This document shows, one piece after another, positions 44,769-54,300 of a stretch of DNA of 64,000 nucleotides. The notes under the pieces were generated by a model. The model was not told the DNA's origin and searched no databases. It worked only from the letters and a program-made list of their open reading frames with translations. How positions within the stretch are numbered: the stretch's first letter is position 1; the number at the start of each line of letters is the position of its first letter. Location: the NCBI GenBank assembly GCA_034401795.1, contig CM067369.1, forward strand, positions 139,884,496-139,948,495, given 5' to 3'. The stretch comes from Chaetoderma sp. LZ-2023a. Lineage: Eukaryota > Mollusca > Caudofoveata > Chaetodermatida > Chaetodermatidae. Made by a program: the position numbers and the translations under genes.

Positions 44769-45170
44769 ATGGCATCAACAGCACAGATCGTGAAGCAACT
44801 GCCCGAGAGCCAGGCGAGTCTTCAAAAGGTGGAGAAGCAGCTGTGAACCAAGACACAGAAGTTACTGACCAAAGCAAAACCTCTGGCAGTCCATGTCGCC
44901 AGTAACGTGGCGGCGAATGTGGCCATGGTGAAGATGACAGGGGGAAGTGAGGCTCTTCCTGCCGCCACTGCGGCTGTCCTCGCTACAGTGGTGAGTGGGG
45001 TGGCCAAGCACCGTCTCGGATTAACTCACCCCATCCCAAAGATCGCCCTCAGTGGGGCCTGCTACACTGTTGCTGCCAAGATCATGGGTGAACGTGTTAC
45101 ACTAGTGGAGGCCACGGTTCAAGGACTAGCAACGAGTACAAGGGCTGAGATCATCGTCGCCTACGTTTAA
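44769..45170 (+). pseudogene. Small Ala/Val-rich hydrophobic protein, one in-frame TGA
   Basis: ATG 44769 opens MASTAQIVKQLPESQASLQK, a TGA follows at about codon 26, and the frame continues without shift: KLLTKAKPLAVHVASNVAAN, LPAATAAVLATVVSGVAKH, ALSGACYTVAAKIMGERVTL, stop TAA. About 133 residues with an alanine-rich amphipathic or membrane-associated middle. A separate frame at 44651-44905 overlaps it and is probably a shadow. The GTTTAACC...TATA...CTTAAAC block directly upstream supports this start. Confidence 0.5.
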
Positions 45171-45189
45171 CCCCTCTGAACAGTGAGAG
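45165..45189 (+). promoter_or_regulatory. Promoter-like block: GTTTAACCCCTCT
   Basis: GTTTAACCCCTCT is identical to the first 13 bases of the block at 48211; no TATA follows. It overlaps the stop of the previous gene. Confidence 0.4.
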
Positions 45190-45351
45190 ATGGATCACGA
45201 GACCCCTGCAGCATATGAGGCATGGCGTGCCGGAGGGCGGTGTGTAGCCCATAGTCGAGCACGCAGACTGAGGATTAGCAATGCCCGGGAATGGTGGACC
45301 GCCAACAAGGCGTGCCCCTGCAGAGAGGTCCAGTACCCTGAGCACTGCTAA
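45190..45351 (+). CDS. Small Arg/Trp-rich ORF
   Basis: 53 codons from ATG 45190: AAYEAWRAGGRCVAHSRARR, then REWWTANKACPCREVQ. It contains three closely spaced Cys at the C-terminus. It follows a GTTTAACC block. It overlaps the start of the next frame. Unknown role; could be spurious. Confidence 0.35.
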   Translation: MDHETPAAYEAWRAGGRCVAHSRARRLRISNAREWWTANKACPCREVQYPEHC

Positions 45352-45946
45352 ATATTCCCTTGGCCGACTACGTGGTCCTCCTATGCCCAACTATTTCACT
45401 GGGGGTATGACTAGTAGGTTTAAGCCATCTGTATATGACTGTGACTCTGTCACTCACAGACCTAGAAAGCAAAGAGCTAGGCGATCTTGCTCACTTGTGC
45501 GAGCACGGCTCGGTTCAGAGGACACTGTTGCCCCTATCGCCTTCTTAGACTTCGATGAGAAGGGAGACCCGCAGGAGATCCGAGGTACCATCCTAGCCTG
45601 AGCTCTCATCGGGATCAGTGATACGGTAGGACAATCGGCCATTAACAAGGCCAAGACTGTATACAAGGCGATGGGCATCAAAAAGAGGGCGATGATGCGA
45701 GGTATGCTCTGAGTTGATGAGGCTGGAGCCATCAAGGTTGTGGCTGAGTCCTATGCACAGGACCTGGTTAAGGATCTCCTGAGACCATGGAGCACATTCA
45801 TCCAGGATGGAGAGAATCTCAAGATAGGCACCCTCAGCCTGAACAGTATCACTGTCGACGGCCAATCAGGTACACTTGACAGCCTCCGGCTACCAGAGGT
45901 GAAGGGATCTGGGGTCTGGAATTTGCCGTATAAGCCCACAGGATAG
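45281..45946 (+). pseudogene. Unknown protein, one frame with two in-frame TGA codons
   Basis: 221 codons in one frame from ATG 45281 to TAG 45944-45946, interrupted only by TGA at 45599-45601 and 45710-45712. The first part is basic and Arg-rich (RPRKQRARRSCSLVRARLG) and leads into APIAFLDFDEKGDPQEIRG; after the first TGA comes SDTVGQSAINKAKTVYKAMG and, after the second, SYAQDLVKDLLRPWSTFIQD and LKIGTLSLNSITVDGQSGTL. The coding style carries straight across both TGAs, so they arose within one gene (or are decoded). No known family. Its 3' end is included in the tandem triplication at 45890-46530. Confidence 0.55.
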
Positions 45947-46530
45947 TCATGGCTTCCCATGCATGTATCATACAGATACTGGATGTACTAGACACTGTCG
46001 GTGCTGACACAGGCCCTCTACACTATCTTCTCAGCTGCTGCTGGGATTTCATGCTTGACGCCTCCATCGCATCCTTCGTATCCACCGGAGGTGCAGGATG
46101 ATCCTCCAGCTACCCGAGGTGAAGGGATCAGGGCTCTTGAATTTGCCGCTTGATACCACAGGACAGTCATGGCTTCCGGTGCATGTATCATACAGATACT
46201 GGATGTACTAGACACTGTCGGTGCTGACACAGGACCTCTACGCAGCTGCTGCTGGGATTTCATGCTTGACACCCCCATCGCATCATTCATATCCACCGGA
46301 GGTGCAGGATGATCCCCCGGCTACCAGAGGTGACGGGGTCAGGGCTCTTGAGTTTGCCGCTTAAGACCACAGAATAGTCATGGCTTCCCGTGCATGTATC
46401 ATACAGATACTGGATGTACTAGTCACTGTGGGTGCTGACACAGGCCCTCTACACTATCTTCTCAGCTGCTGCTGTGATTTCATGCTTGACGCCTCCATCG
46501 CATCCTTCGTATCCGCCAGAGGTGCAGGAT
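45890..46530. repeat. Three tandem copies of a 211-220-base segment
   Basis: The segment spans the end of one gene (CTACCAGAGGTGAAGGGATC) and the start of the next (ATAGTCATGGCTTCCCATGC). Copies begin at 45890, 46110 and 46321. Only the third copy continues into a full ORF (46380-46658). Confidence 0.9.
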
Positions 46531-46658
46531 TCCCCGCTCTGCAGGCGAAAGAGCTGGTGCAGGAAGTACTGCCGTTTAGTCTCCCAGATATAGATGAGGC
46601 TACCGCCGACCAAGTGCTAACCATCCTCCGCACGCATGTCTGTACCATTCGACAGTAG
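46380..46658 (+). CDS. Small unknown helical protein
   Basis: 92 codons from ATG 46380: MASRACIIQILDVLVTVGAD, LHYLLSCCCDFMLDAS, FPALQAKELVQEVLPFSL and ATADQVLTILRTHV. The product is helical with a Cys triplet. Two upstream truncated copies of its 5' end lie in the tandem repeat. No family recognised. Its 3' end overlaps the start of the ATPase-like frame. Confidence 0.5.
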   Translation: MASRACIIQILDVLVTVGADTGPLHYLLSCCCDFMLDASIASFVSARGAGFPALQAKELVQEVLPFSLPDIDEATADQVLTILRTHVCTIRQ

Positions 46659-47285
46659 GCCGGCCGATGCTGACCAGGTGTTGCTGATCAATGCCCCGTC
46701 AGGACACGTGAAAAACATCATGCTGCCGGCTCTCCTGGCCGAACATCTACACTCTCAATACATCCTTCTGGTGTCTGAATCCGCCGCCGAGGCAGTTGAC
46801 AGTAATGATCAATGGTACAATGGTCCAATCACCTGCAAGCACTGATGGAGAAGCTGCTGGCAGCCCGACTGACAAAACCACTTGTTCTAGTTATCGATGA
46901 CCCTGCAATGGACCAGAAGACAGTCACCTACCTCAGCAACATCACCATGTACATCCGGCACACAAAGATAACTGTCTTCATCCCCTTTCAAAAGTACACC
47001 CGCGAGATCTCACCAGACATCCACCACAATGCCCGGTTGCTATACTTCAGCTCCAAGTGTGGACATGCCCTGTTCGAGACCATATACGACAGCCTAACCC
47101 TCAAGGAGACCAAAGAGGACTTTATCGCAGGTGTACAGAGGGCAGCTGAGCTTTATCACTTCATCTTCAGCAACAAGAAGACAGGTGAGCTGTCACACTT
47201 CAATATATCTCTGGAAAAGGCACAGACCTTCACCTACAAGCTGAATCCAGCCAGGAAACTAGCCTGTTCTACGCGCCATCACTGA
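46636..47285 (+). pseudogene. Packaging-ATPase-like protein with degenerate Walker A, one frameshift
   Basis: Frame one (46636-46845) has VLLINAPSGHVKNIMLPALL where a Walker A loop (GPSGxGKT) would be expected: the Pro-Ser-Gly and Lys remain, the flanking Gly and Thr do not. Frame two (46812-47285) has KPLVLVIDDPAMD, a good Walker B, then a beta-strand ITVFIPFQKYTREISPDIHH and NARLLYFSSKCG, in the order of A32-type packaging ATPases, and a C-terminal helix. About 205 residues, the usual size. A frameshift near 46830 joins the two. Identification as the element's genome-packaging ATPase is an inference from order, size and the Walker B context. Confidence 0.5.
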
Positions 47286-47341
47286 CAGACTGTCGCAGCT
47301 ACCGCAACTTTTTTCATTTATCAGAAGGCTGTGCAGTCTCT

Positions 47342-47793
47342 GCTACTTCGTCCGTGGTCTCTGCTACTTCGTCAGATGCTTAAGGAACTTCGTCAGAAGA
47401 TTGAGGAACTTCGTCAGAAGCTTGAATAACTTCGTCAGTTTCGTCAGAAGCCTGTCGCTTAAACTCTACCCGCTGAGGGTTAGAGTCTAGGGCTCTCTTC
47501 TTCTGGAACTTCTGACGGAAGATCCACTTTGTCCATGCGTGACGAGCATCTGACTTGCGAGCGGATTTGATGAGGTAGTCCTGGTAGTTATCTGGGAATT
47601 TCAGAAATGCTGCCAGATCACTGACCAATCTCCTGCACCCTTCTTTGTTGATGTGCTCAACAGCCTCCTTGCGGCCAACAGTGAACCCCTCCTGAGTACC
47701 TTCTGTACGACCTGTATCATGGCTCTCTGCTACAGCAGCACTGACCTCCTCCGTGAAGTAGTTATTTGCTCCATACTGGTGGCTATCCAGCAT
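47342..47793 (-). CDS. Charged protein with C-terminal SDEV repeats
   Basis: From ATG 47793 a 137-codon frame gives a helical, charged protein (EGFTVGRKEAVEHINKEGCR, DLAAFLKFPDNYQDYLIKSA, HAWTKWIFRQKFQKKRALD) that ends in imperfect repeats of ASDEVxx/SSDEVP. The stop at 47380-47382 (TAA) lies inside the repeat region and the frame continues with more SDEV/TDEV units to about 47342, so the original end was probably there. The repeat is encoded by 18-24-base DNA repeats (GAACTTCGTCAG). Function unknown. Confidence 0.5.
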
Positions 47794-47846
47794 ATCTCGC
47801 TCTTCCTGGCTATGGAGGCTAAATATGGCAGCCCACTTCCCGACCG

Positions 47847-48130
47847 TTAGTAGACTTTGGGGTCGACCCTCGCCTTTTGGAGAGCTAGAATAACAGGACT
47901 GCTGGTTTGGGCCATAGGAGGTAGGTGGAGTGTCCTGCCCTGGGTGCTGTCAAACTTCCGGTAGAGTATCCGAGTCAGGAGTTCTTTTGTACTACGAGCT
48001 GGCACTCCTTCCTCTATGGCGGCCAGTATCTCCGCATCAGACGGAGGTGTGATCTTGGCTCGCTCGTGGATAATGTTGATGTCACGAAGCAATCCTCGGA
48101 TCCTGTCACGTTGGGACAGTGCACGCCATG
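47847..48130 (-). CDS. Small unknown protein
   Basis: Open frame down to a stop at 47847. The internal text RALSQRDRIRGLLRDINII, SDAEILAAIEEGVPARSTKE and LLTRILYRKFDSTQGRTL looks like a real helical protein. The start is uncertain: the first ATG in frame is at 48092, but similar sequence extends upstream to about 48130 with no clear ATG. No family recognised. Confidence 0.4.
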
Positions 48131-48210
48131 GCTGTCATGCTGACTATCGTGCCGACTTGTCCTGCTGCCTATAGACAATCTGTTGGAGAACTTTACCAAA
48201 CATGGCAGCC

Positions 48211-48242
48211 GTTTAACCCCTCTATATACCCAGACCTTAAAC
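48211..48242 (+). promoter_or_regulatory. Promoter-like block, best-preserved example
   Basis: GTTTAACCCCTCTATATACC then CAGACCTTAAAC ends directly at ATG 48243: GTTTAAC, TATATA and CTTAAAC all present. Confidence 0.6.
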
Positions 48243-49286
48243 ATGCTGCAGTATGTGCAACATCCAGATGAGGCCATTGAACCCACGACATCGCACCGCA
48301 TTCGACCCAGTATACACGAGGAGAACCCATTGTCCACTGCTGGAAAGTACATTGACTTTGCAATCTCGGCACTGATCCACGAGATCAAGAGCATGACACT
48401 CGAGTTCAGGCTTCTGAGCACAATAGAACAGACGGTAGAGCTCCCGCAGGTTCTGAACAGGTGGGAGATTGTGTAGAGCAACAGCACCGTGGACACCACC
48501 TATGTGAACAATGAGTACAGAGTCATAGGTCGGCTGGCTCATGGCCCAACCTTCTATGCGAAGGGAAAGGGGTAGTATGCTGTGGGGTGCAATGAGGGGT
48601 TCACGGAATTCAAACTACGGGCAGGTGTCGAGATGCCTGTGGCAGTTCCACACTTAACCCTCCTTGAGAACACACACGTGAATCCGGCTGCCATGCAGGA
48701 TAGGCTGTTCCTCCGGATGTACACTGAGCAGCTCGCAGATGCGATGATGAATGCTCGACTTCATGTCTGGCATGCCGAGAATGACCAGCAGCTGAAGCAA
48801 ACGGGTTCCAAACAGCGGATCGTGCATGTGGAGCGAGAACACCAGCAGGTCCAAGCCACAGCTAACCAATGGGTAGAGCTGACATTGCATCATGGTGCAT
48901 AGGACTGTGTCGCTGTTGCGGTCCTGGTTCAGAGTGGAGGAGCCATCCAGCAGGTGGATAAGCTAGACGAGTTCAAGCTTGTGGTTTCTGGGACCAATGT
49001 TCTTGGTGAGGTACGCAAGCTGGCTGATTGCCAACTCTACAGACAGAAAACTAAGTCATATGCACTTCTGCGCCTAATCAGTGGAAGCGACGACCTCGAA
49101 TCGGCACTCGATGGCCGTCACCACCTCGGGGGCAGGGACATCCCACCTAATCAGGGCAACTGGCTCAGCTTCAACATTGGAACCCTCATAGCTGGGACTC
49201 GCTCATTAGGTGTGACGGTACTTTACTTTGGCTATGCTAAGGTATGCGTGTTGAACACATCAGGTATTCAGCTTGAGCATGCGTAG
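48243..49286 (+). pseudogene. Candidate capsid protein, one frame with three in-frame TAG codons
   Basis: 348 codons in a single frame from ATG 48243 to TAG 49284-49286, with internal TAG at 48474, 48570 and 48900 and no frameshift. Segments: AGKYIDFAISALIHEIKSMT; STVDTTYVNNEYRVIGRLA; FTEFKLRAGVEMPVAVPHL; VQATANQWVELTLHHGA; KLDEFKLVVSGTNVLGEVRK; ALLRLISGSDDLESALDGRH; LSFNIGTLIAGTRSLGVTVL. The many alternating beta-type strands and the length suit a jelly-roll capsid protein, and the best-formed promoter block of the element precedes it, as would suit an abundantly made product. The assignment is structural inference, not homology. Confidence 0.45.
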
Positions 49287-49648
49287 AGCATAACTCCTGT
49301 CGTCCCCACTGCAGCTGCTACCACTACTATAAGCTCTGCTGTCTTCCGACCTGTCGATGCTTCATAGTCGAGCACTGGCTCAGATATCTTTACAGCCTCG
49401 TGGTACTCATCGAGACTCTTATCTGCCTCTTTGAGGCTCTGGGTGACCTGAACTCGGAGTTGTCGTCAGCGTGCCACCCTCTGGTGCATATGCTCGAGTG
49501 CTTTGCTATACTCAAACTTCTCCTTGGACAGCGTCTCCATTGCCTGGTTATGATGCTCACGCTCGATCTCTGCCACCTTCTTGTCGGCGAAGCTGAGTCC
49601 CCAGTTCACTAAGGTAAACACGCCCACATTCAAAATTGCGGAGGCCAT
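49268..49648 (-). pseudogene. Coiled-coil protein with hydrophobic ends, one in-frame TGA
   Basis: From ATG 49648: a hydrophobic N-terminus (MASAILNVGVFTLVNWGL), a long charged helix (VAEIEREHHNQAMETLSKEK, KALEHMHQRVAR), a TGA at 49466-49468, then continuing in frame RQLRVQVTQSLKEADKSLDE and a C-terminal membrane segment AELIVVVAAAVGTTGVMLYA, stop TGA 49268-49270. 126 residues. The TGA follows CGC and precedes CGA, in an Arg-rich context, which fits CGA-to-TGA decay. Two ends in membranes linked by a coiled coil suggests a virion membrane or scaffold protein. Confidence 0.55.
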
Positions 49649-49707
49649 GCTATAGACTACATTTTAAAGCTACTATATAACTGCCCCAGCGACGGATCCC
49701 CAGAGCG

Positions 49708-50130
49708 ATGTATGAACCAGAGGCTCATCCAGTGGTGGAGATAGATGACGAGGACTATGAGGAGGACTATGATGAGGAGGATGATTATGATGCAGACGAC
49801 TACGATGTAGCGGAGACCACGGGTGAGTATGAAGATGTAGCGGAGACCGCGCCTGAATCCTGCAAGCTAGTACACAGAGTGAAAGCAATCTATCGCACTT
49901 ATGTAAAAGGCTCTATCGGTCCGCTGGCCGCAGTTGGGGCTCTAATCACTCTGTTCACAACGAAGGCTGCCGAGACAGCCCGCAAGATCGCCAACAATGC
50001 TCTCCATGTGGTGGAGAAGATTTCTGAAGCCATACCAGCCATCGCCTCAGGAGTAGGTACGTTCTTTGGAGTCGCAGGACCTTGGCCACCGTGCTTTGCC
50101 ATAGCGCTTGCAGCCATCTGGGCCGCCTAA
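49708..50130 (+). CDS. Acidic-N-terminal, hydrophobic-C-terminal protein
   Basis: An intact 140-codon frame from ATG 49708. Residues 10-50 are extremely acidic and tyrosine-rich (EIDDEDYEEDYDEEDDYDA), with a duplicated DVAETxGEYEDVAETAPE part. Residues 60-140 are amphipathic to hydrophobic: IYRTYVKGSIGPLAAVGALI, ETARKIANNALHVVEKISE, and a Gly/Ala/Pro/Trp-rich end. No family recognised. It could be a membrane-active capsid protein comparable in build, not sequence, to adenovirus pVI. The divergent gene at 49648 starts 60 bases away. Confidence 0.55.
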   Translation: MYEPEAHPVVEIDDEDYEEDYDEEDDYDADDYDVAETTGEYEDVAETAPESCKLVHRVKAIYRTYVKGSIGPLAAVGALITLFTTKAAETARKIANNALHVVEKISEAIPAIASGVGTFFGVAGPWPPCFAIALAAIWAA

Positions 50131-50153
50131 CATTTAGGCCATATTATATAAGG

Positions 50154-50375
50154 ATGGCGTCTCTGTACGATCTGGTCAAGTCCCTTAACTTCCGAGGGTT
50201 GGTTTGTAAACTACTGTTCAGTGAGGATACAGCAGAGAATAGACGCCAGTGTACAGAGGTGTTTGAGGAGGTCTTCAGTGATGGTCAATTGAATGATGGC
50301 TATCTGTTCATCTGTTTAGAGTTCATCCAGGCTGTGCGTGACAGGATGGGAGTCGACGTCAGTGATGAAATCTAG
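50154..50375 (+). CDS. Small helical protein upstream of the integrase
   Basis: 73 codons from ATG 50154: MASLYDLVKSLNFRGLVCKL, ENRRQCTEVFEEVFSDGQLN, YLFICLEFIQAVRDRMGVD. Intact. Unknown family. A TATATAA lies just before it (50145-50151). It ends 17 bases before the integrase reading frame begins to show homology, so the two are probably co-transcribed. Confidence 0.5.
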   Translation: MASLYDLVKSLNFRGLVCKLLFSEDTAENRRQCTEVFEEVFSDGQLNDGYLFICLEFIQAVRDRMGVDVSDEI

Positions 50376-50391
50376 GAGTTCACCAACTGTC

Positions 50392-51349
50392 TTTCTTGAG
50401 GAACTCTACTATCAGCCTGGTGGATATTACTGTAAGCCCTCTCAACCACTCGAAGCTGCACGTCGCAAGGGCCACAACTTCACATTGGAGACAGTTAGCC
50501 AGTGGCTCAGCCGCCAGGCGATGTGGCAGATATACAGACCTCGTCCACGGCACATCAGGCATGCCCATTTCGAGGAAACTGTCCCGAACAGAGTTCACCA
50601 GGCAGATGTTCTATTCCTTCCACACTACTCGGTTGGTCATAAGACCTACAAGTATGCCCTCACCATTGTCGATGTCGGCAGCAGGTACAAGGCGGCAGTA
50701 CTGCTCACAGACAAGTCAGTTGGCCAGGTGGCCCAGTCATTCCAGGGTGTCTCTGAGGCTTCAGAAAATCCGCTCCACTGGCCGGAATTGTTGCAGGTGG
50801 ATGAGGGTAATGAGTTCAGAGGGGAGACTGCAGCCCTCATGCGGAATCACGGTGTGGCAGTTAGGCGAGGCGAGGTAGGGCATCACCATGCCAAGGCTAT
50901 CGTTGAGCAGTGGAATCGGACAATATGCCCAGGAAATGGCCGCGCCGAGTGAACGTTCTAGAGTATGGGTGAGAGGGCTGCCTGCTGTGGTGGAGAGATC
51001 CAATGCCGAGGTTACTAGACTAATTGGGAAGAAGCCGGTAGAAGCCATCAGACACTCCACTGGTCACAGCTCTAGTGGAGTGAACAAGAGAGAGGAGTGC
51101 CTACCACCTGATGCTCTGGTTCGGTACCTGTATGAGCCTGGTGAGCTGGAAGGTGGTCGACGGCGTGCAACAGATCCTAACTGGTCGATAGATGTTCACA
51201 GGCTTGACAGGTATGTGGAGGCAGAGGGGCGGCCTATACTGTACTACCTGTCACGCCATCACGATGTGCCTAGGCGGCCATTTGTCGTAGAAGAGCTTCA
51301 GCTAGTCCCTGAAGACACACAGCTACCACCCCCTAGGGTGCTAACATGA
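50392..51349 (+). pseudogene. DDE integrase (rve fold) of the virus-like element, one frameshift
   Basis: The N-terminus FLEELYYQPGGYYCKPSQPL and WLSRQAMWQIYRPRPRHIRH resembles the Polinton integrase N-terminal region. The catalytic core shows Asp in HQADVLFLP, the strand-D helix KYALTIVDVGSRYKAAVLL, Asp in LLQVDEGNEFRG and Glu in AIVEQWNRT, 34 residues after the second Asp, close to the D35E rule. Near 50920 a frameshift moves the frame; the second part has RLIGKKPVEAIRHS, PPDALVRYLYEPGELEGGR (SH3-like DNA-binding part) and a C-terminal HRLDRYVEAEGRPILYYLSR. The start is uncertain. Its end overlaps the tail of the converging polymerase gene by about 50 bases. It would have catalysed the insertion at 39527. 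Confidence 0.8.
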
Positions 51350-54300
51350 TACTCGATGGGCTCGGTATGGACCCCATCTGGCAGCATATGGCGCTTATCA
51401 TAGTAAGCGGAGAGTCCAGGTTTTTCCTGCTTTACGTCACCATACCCTGGTTGCGCATGCGTAGGCCTCGGGTTTTTTGCTCTGTCCACCCTGCCATGTA
51501 GGGCACTGTAAAACCTCTGCCAAGAGACCTCATTCTGCCACTTTGACATTCCCTTAGCCGAGCACTTACTTGCATCTGCGCTCTCCACGTAGTAGCATTT
51601 GGAGCAGAGAGCAATGCCACGAGAGCCTTCGAACTCGAGCTTGAACAGTCCCGGAGTCCATCCAGGCCACTTGTCCCAAGCTAGCCAGTCCCGCTTATGA
51701 GCCTGGTACTCTGCTCCCATCTAAGTGCGAATGACGTCGTCGAGCTTGGAGCCTGCTATAGCGATATATGCGGTGTCAGTGTTCATCTGCAGGTACTCAA
51801 TACTGTCACGAGCTACGTAGCGATCGAGGAAGTCGTAGTAGAACTCCAGCATTCGCAGCTTTGCGAGCTCATAAACGGCTATCACCACCTGGAAGAGCCT
51901 TCGAATTGTGATTATCGGCTTGCAACTCTGGAGCTCATATGACTCACCGATCTCCTCGAGAGCTTCGAACCATGCACTATGCAGGGCCTTGTCCACGACG
52001 CGTGCTTCCTTCGTAAAGCTGGTGTAGCTATGATGTTCTAGGGCCTCGATGAGCTTCCCATAGGCAGTGTTGCCAAGGAGTTTGAAGAGATCTGCCAAGA
52101 GCGCTTTGGTCTTATCCACATCTCCTGAGCGGTGGGCCTCCGTAACATTCTCCATGAACCACTCGAATGGGCGCTTGGCCTCATAGTCTATGGTGCGTTA
52201 TACAGCAGTGATCTCCAGGCCATGGGTTATATACCACTTGAGGGTCGGGGCGTACAGTAGCCACTTCTTGTCAGAGAGGGCACCGACCAGCTTCTAGGTG
52301 GTGGGCCGCTTCCTCCCTGTTCGCCCTAGATATGCCAGCATCTCAGACGAGATTGCCTCTACCGGGATCTCGCTGTTATAGAAGAGAGGAGGCATTTCCT
52401 CGAACTTTGCCCACAGAGCCTTGGGGATCTCTATATCTACCTCAGCAAACCCAAACCAGCTGTCTGCTAGGAGAGCCTCCTTAAAGCTAGCTACCGCACT
52501 GGCCCTGGACCAATGGCGCACTTTCTCCTTACCACATGGCATCTCTTTGGCCATCGTTGACAGGTACAGAGCATTTGCGTCGTAGCCGAGTAGACGTCGA
52601 CAGACACGCTCACTCTGGCAGATTCGAGTCACACCGGCCTCGTGGTATCTGGTGAATACGATGCTGGGACCGCCAACAACAGCACTCTTCAGCATCTCGT
52701 AGGCTTCCTTGTCCGGTGAATAGTGGCTAACATCTGGCATGTGCTGAGCGGTTCCATGTAGGAGGTACTGCAGTGACACACCTGGAAGAGACAACGCGTC
52801 TTTGAGGATGTCTATTTCTCATTCTGTATAGAACTCCCGCATCCGCTCTAGGGCTTCGATGAATGGGCTGATGTCCAGGTTGTTGTAGTATCGCAGCCAG
52901 TCTGCGAATGTCCGCATTCCATGCTCGCTGAATGTCTGGTTACACTGTTCCCACTCTGTTCGCGTCAAGAGGTAGCAACCCTTGAGCTTAGATGTCCATG
53001 CTGAGTAGTCAGGAAGCCCTGGATAGTTGAGCTTCTCATGTGTGTCAAATTATTCATATGGGAGCCAGCTCTTCTGCTGTGTACACCCGTAAGCTTTGAC
53101 CCATACCTCGTACGAGACTCCTGGGCCGAGGTAGTTCAGCACATCGAGAAACCGTAGCTCAGGTGTTATGTGGAACATGGTCTGACTAGCCTTCTTGGCG
53201 ACTTTCACTGTACCTGTACTGTCAGTCAGCTCATCGACAAAGTACTTCTTGATGAGGTTCAGGTCATGCCGCCCAGAGTTGAACCCCATTACAGGCACTT
53301 GGTTACACCACTCGTTGATCAGTCGCTGCTGTTGCTTTGCGAGCTTGTCCAGGTCTGTCGGTATGTACTGTGCCCTAACCCGTGTCCGGATTAGAGATGC
53401 TCGCCATTGAATCTCCAGCATGAACTCTCTGATCAGTTCTTTGGTGTCAGGATTGTAGAGGTGAGTAGGCTCACTCGTGGCACCCTCTAAGGAGCAGCCA
53501 ACTGACACTAGGATATGTATGTGAGTACTCTCGATCGTGAGAGTCTCTGTAGGATGAGTCTTGATACCATTAGGAGTGCTTCGAAGTCGTAAACTATGAA
53601 GTGTGGGTATGGAACAGTCCGAACTCGTTTAGGGACGCTTGGGCAGTGTTTTATACAGCACTCCCACTGTACCACAAGCTTGCATCCAGAGGCTCTCAGC
53701 TTCTCCTCTCTCAGGACTGTCTTGTGGTATCTTTGTTCGGCATCCTCACATTGCTGGTGTTGTGGACACCCGTGCCAGTGACAGCCATGGAACTGGTAAA
53801 CGGTGTTGGTGGTCGGATCATAACCATCTACGGGACCGCCCTCGATCCAACGCTCGCCACCGTGCCCACACTCTACATGGTGTATGTGTACGCCTCTGTT
53901 TCTCGACTAATACTGGATCCAACGAGTAGCCGCTGAACTGAATGGTTGGGGAGGATAGAAGGCTTTCCCTGACCTCAACGTTGATTAATCGAACGAAAGC
54001 CCACTTGGTGTTGGGTCGATCGATATTGTCTGTGTCGAGGCGGGCTTGCTTTCTTTCTGCCACCCAGTCCTGAACTGCTCCTATCGTGCTCCTTGTGGAA
54101 GAGCATCACCCTACCGTCTTCGATGTGACGGATGCGATAGGTATGGGTGTAGCTGAGGTAGCAGGCGTTCTGGACAGTCTGTTGGATCTTTTGTATAATC
54201 TGGTCTGTGAGGTCTCCTTCTAGACCCCTGAAGAATGTCCAGCGTACTGACAGGCGTCCTCTATCCTCTGTCTCCCTTTCGTCGAGACGCTGGTCGAGAA

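Noticed and set aside
44651..44905. 84-codon plus-strand frame
   Set aside because: Overlaps the better-supported gene at 44769 in another frame and spans its promoter-like block.
53601..53936. Three overlapping plus-strand frames
   Set aside because: Antisense to the polymerase endonuclease-like and exonuclease regions.
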